Shown one piece after another: positions 63,130 to 64,000 of a stretch of DNA of 64,000 nucleotides. The stretch spans positions 1 to 64,000 of the forward strand of contig JAIXRW010000055.1 of NCBI GenBank assembly GCA_027484985.1, read 5' to 3'. The translations under genes and the position numbers were made by a program. Position 1 is the stretch's first letter. Every line of letters begins with the position of its first letter. This DNA comes from Rhodobacter sp. (lineage in GTDB: Bacteria > Pseudomonadota > Alphaproteobacteria > Rhodobacterales > Rhodobacteraceae). The notes under the pieces are model-generated. The model made no database searches and was not told where the DNA came from. It saw only the letters and a program-made list of their open reading frames with translations.

Positions 63130-64000
63130 TCAGCCGCCCGAATGGGCGGAAAGTCCGCGCCTGACCATCTCCGCCTCGTAAAGCGCCAGATAGGCATCCA
63201 CCATGACGCTTTGGTCCATCATGGCAGGGGCCGCGCTTGCAGCGGGCGGCGGCGCCAGCATGGCCTCGGCCAGCATCTGCGGGTTCGCGGTATCCAGCAG
63301 GCAAACCCCGTCTCCCAAATCCGCGACCTCGCGGAAAACGGCAATCTTTGATGCCACCACCGCGCAGCGCATGGCCATCGCCTCGGCAAGAACCAGACCG
63401 AACCCCTCTTGCACCTGACTGCTGGGCACAACGACCAAAGCCGCAGAACGCATCCGCGCCAAGGTTTCCTCGCGCGGCCGCCAGCCCAGAAAATCAACGC
63501 GCCCGGCCAAGCCAAGCCGCGCCACCTCGGCCTCAAGCGCCGGGCGCATCGGCCCGTCACCGACAAATTCAAGCCGCAACTGCGGGTTCTGCGCCGCGGC
63601 CAGCAGAAACGCCGGCAGCGTGCGGGCCTGCCCCTTGACCGCAACCATCCGGCCACAAACGATAATCGTCCGCGCACCTGCGGGGCGGGGCCATGGCCGG
63701 ACCCGCGCCAGACTGTCCAGATCGACCCCGTTATGGATGACAATGCTGCGCACGCGCCCCCGCATTTGGGCTCCGGCCGTGCCGTAACTGGCCGCCACCG
63801 CCTTCGAAACATGCACCTCGGCATTGATCCAGCGCGCAGAAAGGGCCGAGAGCAGGCGCAAATGCGGGCCCATCGAACCGGCAAGCTCGTGTCGCGTCGC
63901 CAGAACCAGCGGCACTCCGCTCCGCCGGGCCAGCCATGCGGCAATCCCCCCCGGAATGACGAAATTGGTATGAACCGCAAAAGGCCTTAGGTCTTTCAGC
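63130..64000 (-). CDS. GT4 family glycosyltransferase, partial
   Basis: This leftward gene enters from the right edge, so its 5-prime end is missing. The frame stays open to position 64000, with FAVHTNFVIPGGIAAWLARR readable before the internal GTG at 63915. The donor domain begins with IIVCGRMVAVKGQARTLPAF. VVPSSQVQEGFGLVLAEAMAM carries the glutamate pair, and FREVADLGDGVCLLDT follows. It is a retaining GT-B transferase of unknown specificity, and the glycan locus clearly continues beyond the window. Confidence 0.88.
   Translation of the reverse strand, partial: LKDLRPFAVHTNFVIPGGIAAWLARRSGVPLVLATRHELAGSMGPHLRLLSALSARWINAEVHVSKAVAASYGTAGAQMRGRVRSIVIHNGVDLDSLARVRPWPRPAGARTIIVCGRMVAVKGQARTLPAFLLAAAQNPQLRLEFVGDGPMRPALEAEVARLGLAGRVDFLGWRPREETLARMRSAALVVVPSSQVQEGFGLVLAEAMAMRCAVVASKIAVFREVADLGDGVCLLDTANPQMLAEAMLAPPPAASAAPAMMDQSVMVDAYLALYEAEMVRRGLSAHSGG

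Overview
The window looks like the chromosome of a high-GC alphaproteobacterium, most likely a rhodobacter-type (Paracoccaceae/Rhodobacterales) species. The reasons are strong GC bias at third codon positions, many 4-nt ATGA overlaps between genes, and the pcaDCHGB operon with a divergent pcaQ, an order typical of alphaproteobacteria. All identifications come from reading the sequence by eye; no search was run. I saw no tRNA, rRNA, CRISPR array, insertion sequence or phage gene.

Layout. (1) 0-4 kb: release factor 3, a small cysteine-motif protein and a ThDP-dependent enzyme. (2) 4.1-9.8 kb: a membrane glycosylation set (GT-C-like membrane protein, polyprenyl-phosphate GT2, GtrA, two methyltransferases, a GT4). 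(3) 9.8-12.8 kb: a tight three-gene operon whose products read like the bacillithiol enzymes BshA, BshC (short and divergent) and BshB1, with a divergent TupA-like ATP-grasp gene beside it. (4) 14.1-16.8 kb: four exported proteins (two secreted, two lipoproteins) of unknown function, with a strong terminator after the first gene. (5) 16.8-28.1 kb: a fucose-containing surface glycan locus with GT4 enzymes, a TPR-FkbM chimera, GDP-mannose dehydratase, GDP-fucose synthase and a GT11 fucosyltransferase. (6) 28.5-46.4 kb: an aromatic catabolism supercluster. (7) 46.4-64 kb: a second glycan locus with pyruvyltransferase-like proteins, two QueC-like PP-loop proteins, GT25, GT29-like and Kdo-transferase-like enzymes, an O-antigen ligase family protein, two sulfotransferases and GT2/GT4 enzymes, mostly on the minus strand.

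How region 6 works. A MEDS-BTAD regulator precedes a P450, a two-subunit PEP-synthase-like aryl phosphotransferase, two HD hydrolases, an aldehyde dehydrogenase, an SDR dehydrogenase, a 2Fe-2S ferredoxin and a ferredoxin reductase. This set matches the phosphorylation-initiated 4-cresol (cre) pathway of Corynebacterium glutamicum. The predicted 4-hydroxybenzoate would feed directly into the adjacent pobA (with its AraC regulator) and pcaHGBCD (with PcaQ), leading to beta-ketoadipate. PcaIJ and PcaF are not in the window.

The most promising leads are the bsh-like operon in a presumed alphaproteobacterium, the cre-pob-pca supercluster with its unusual regulator and duplicated HD proteins, the paired PP-loop proteins inside a glycan locus, and the uncharacterised exported-protein operon.
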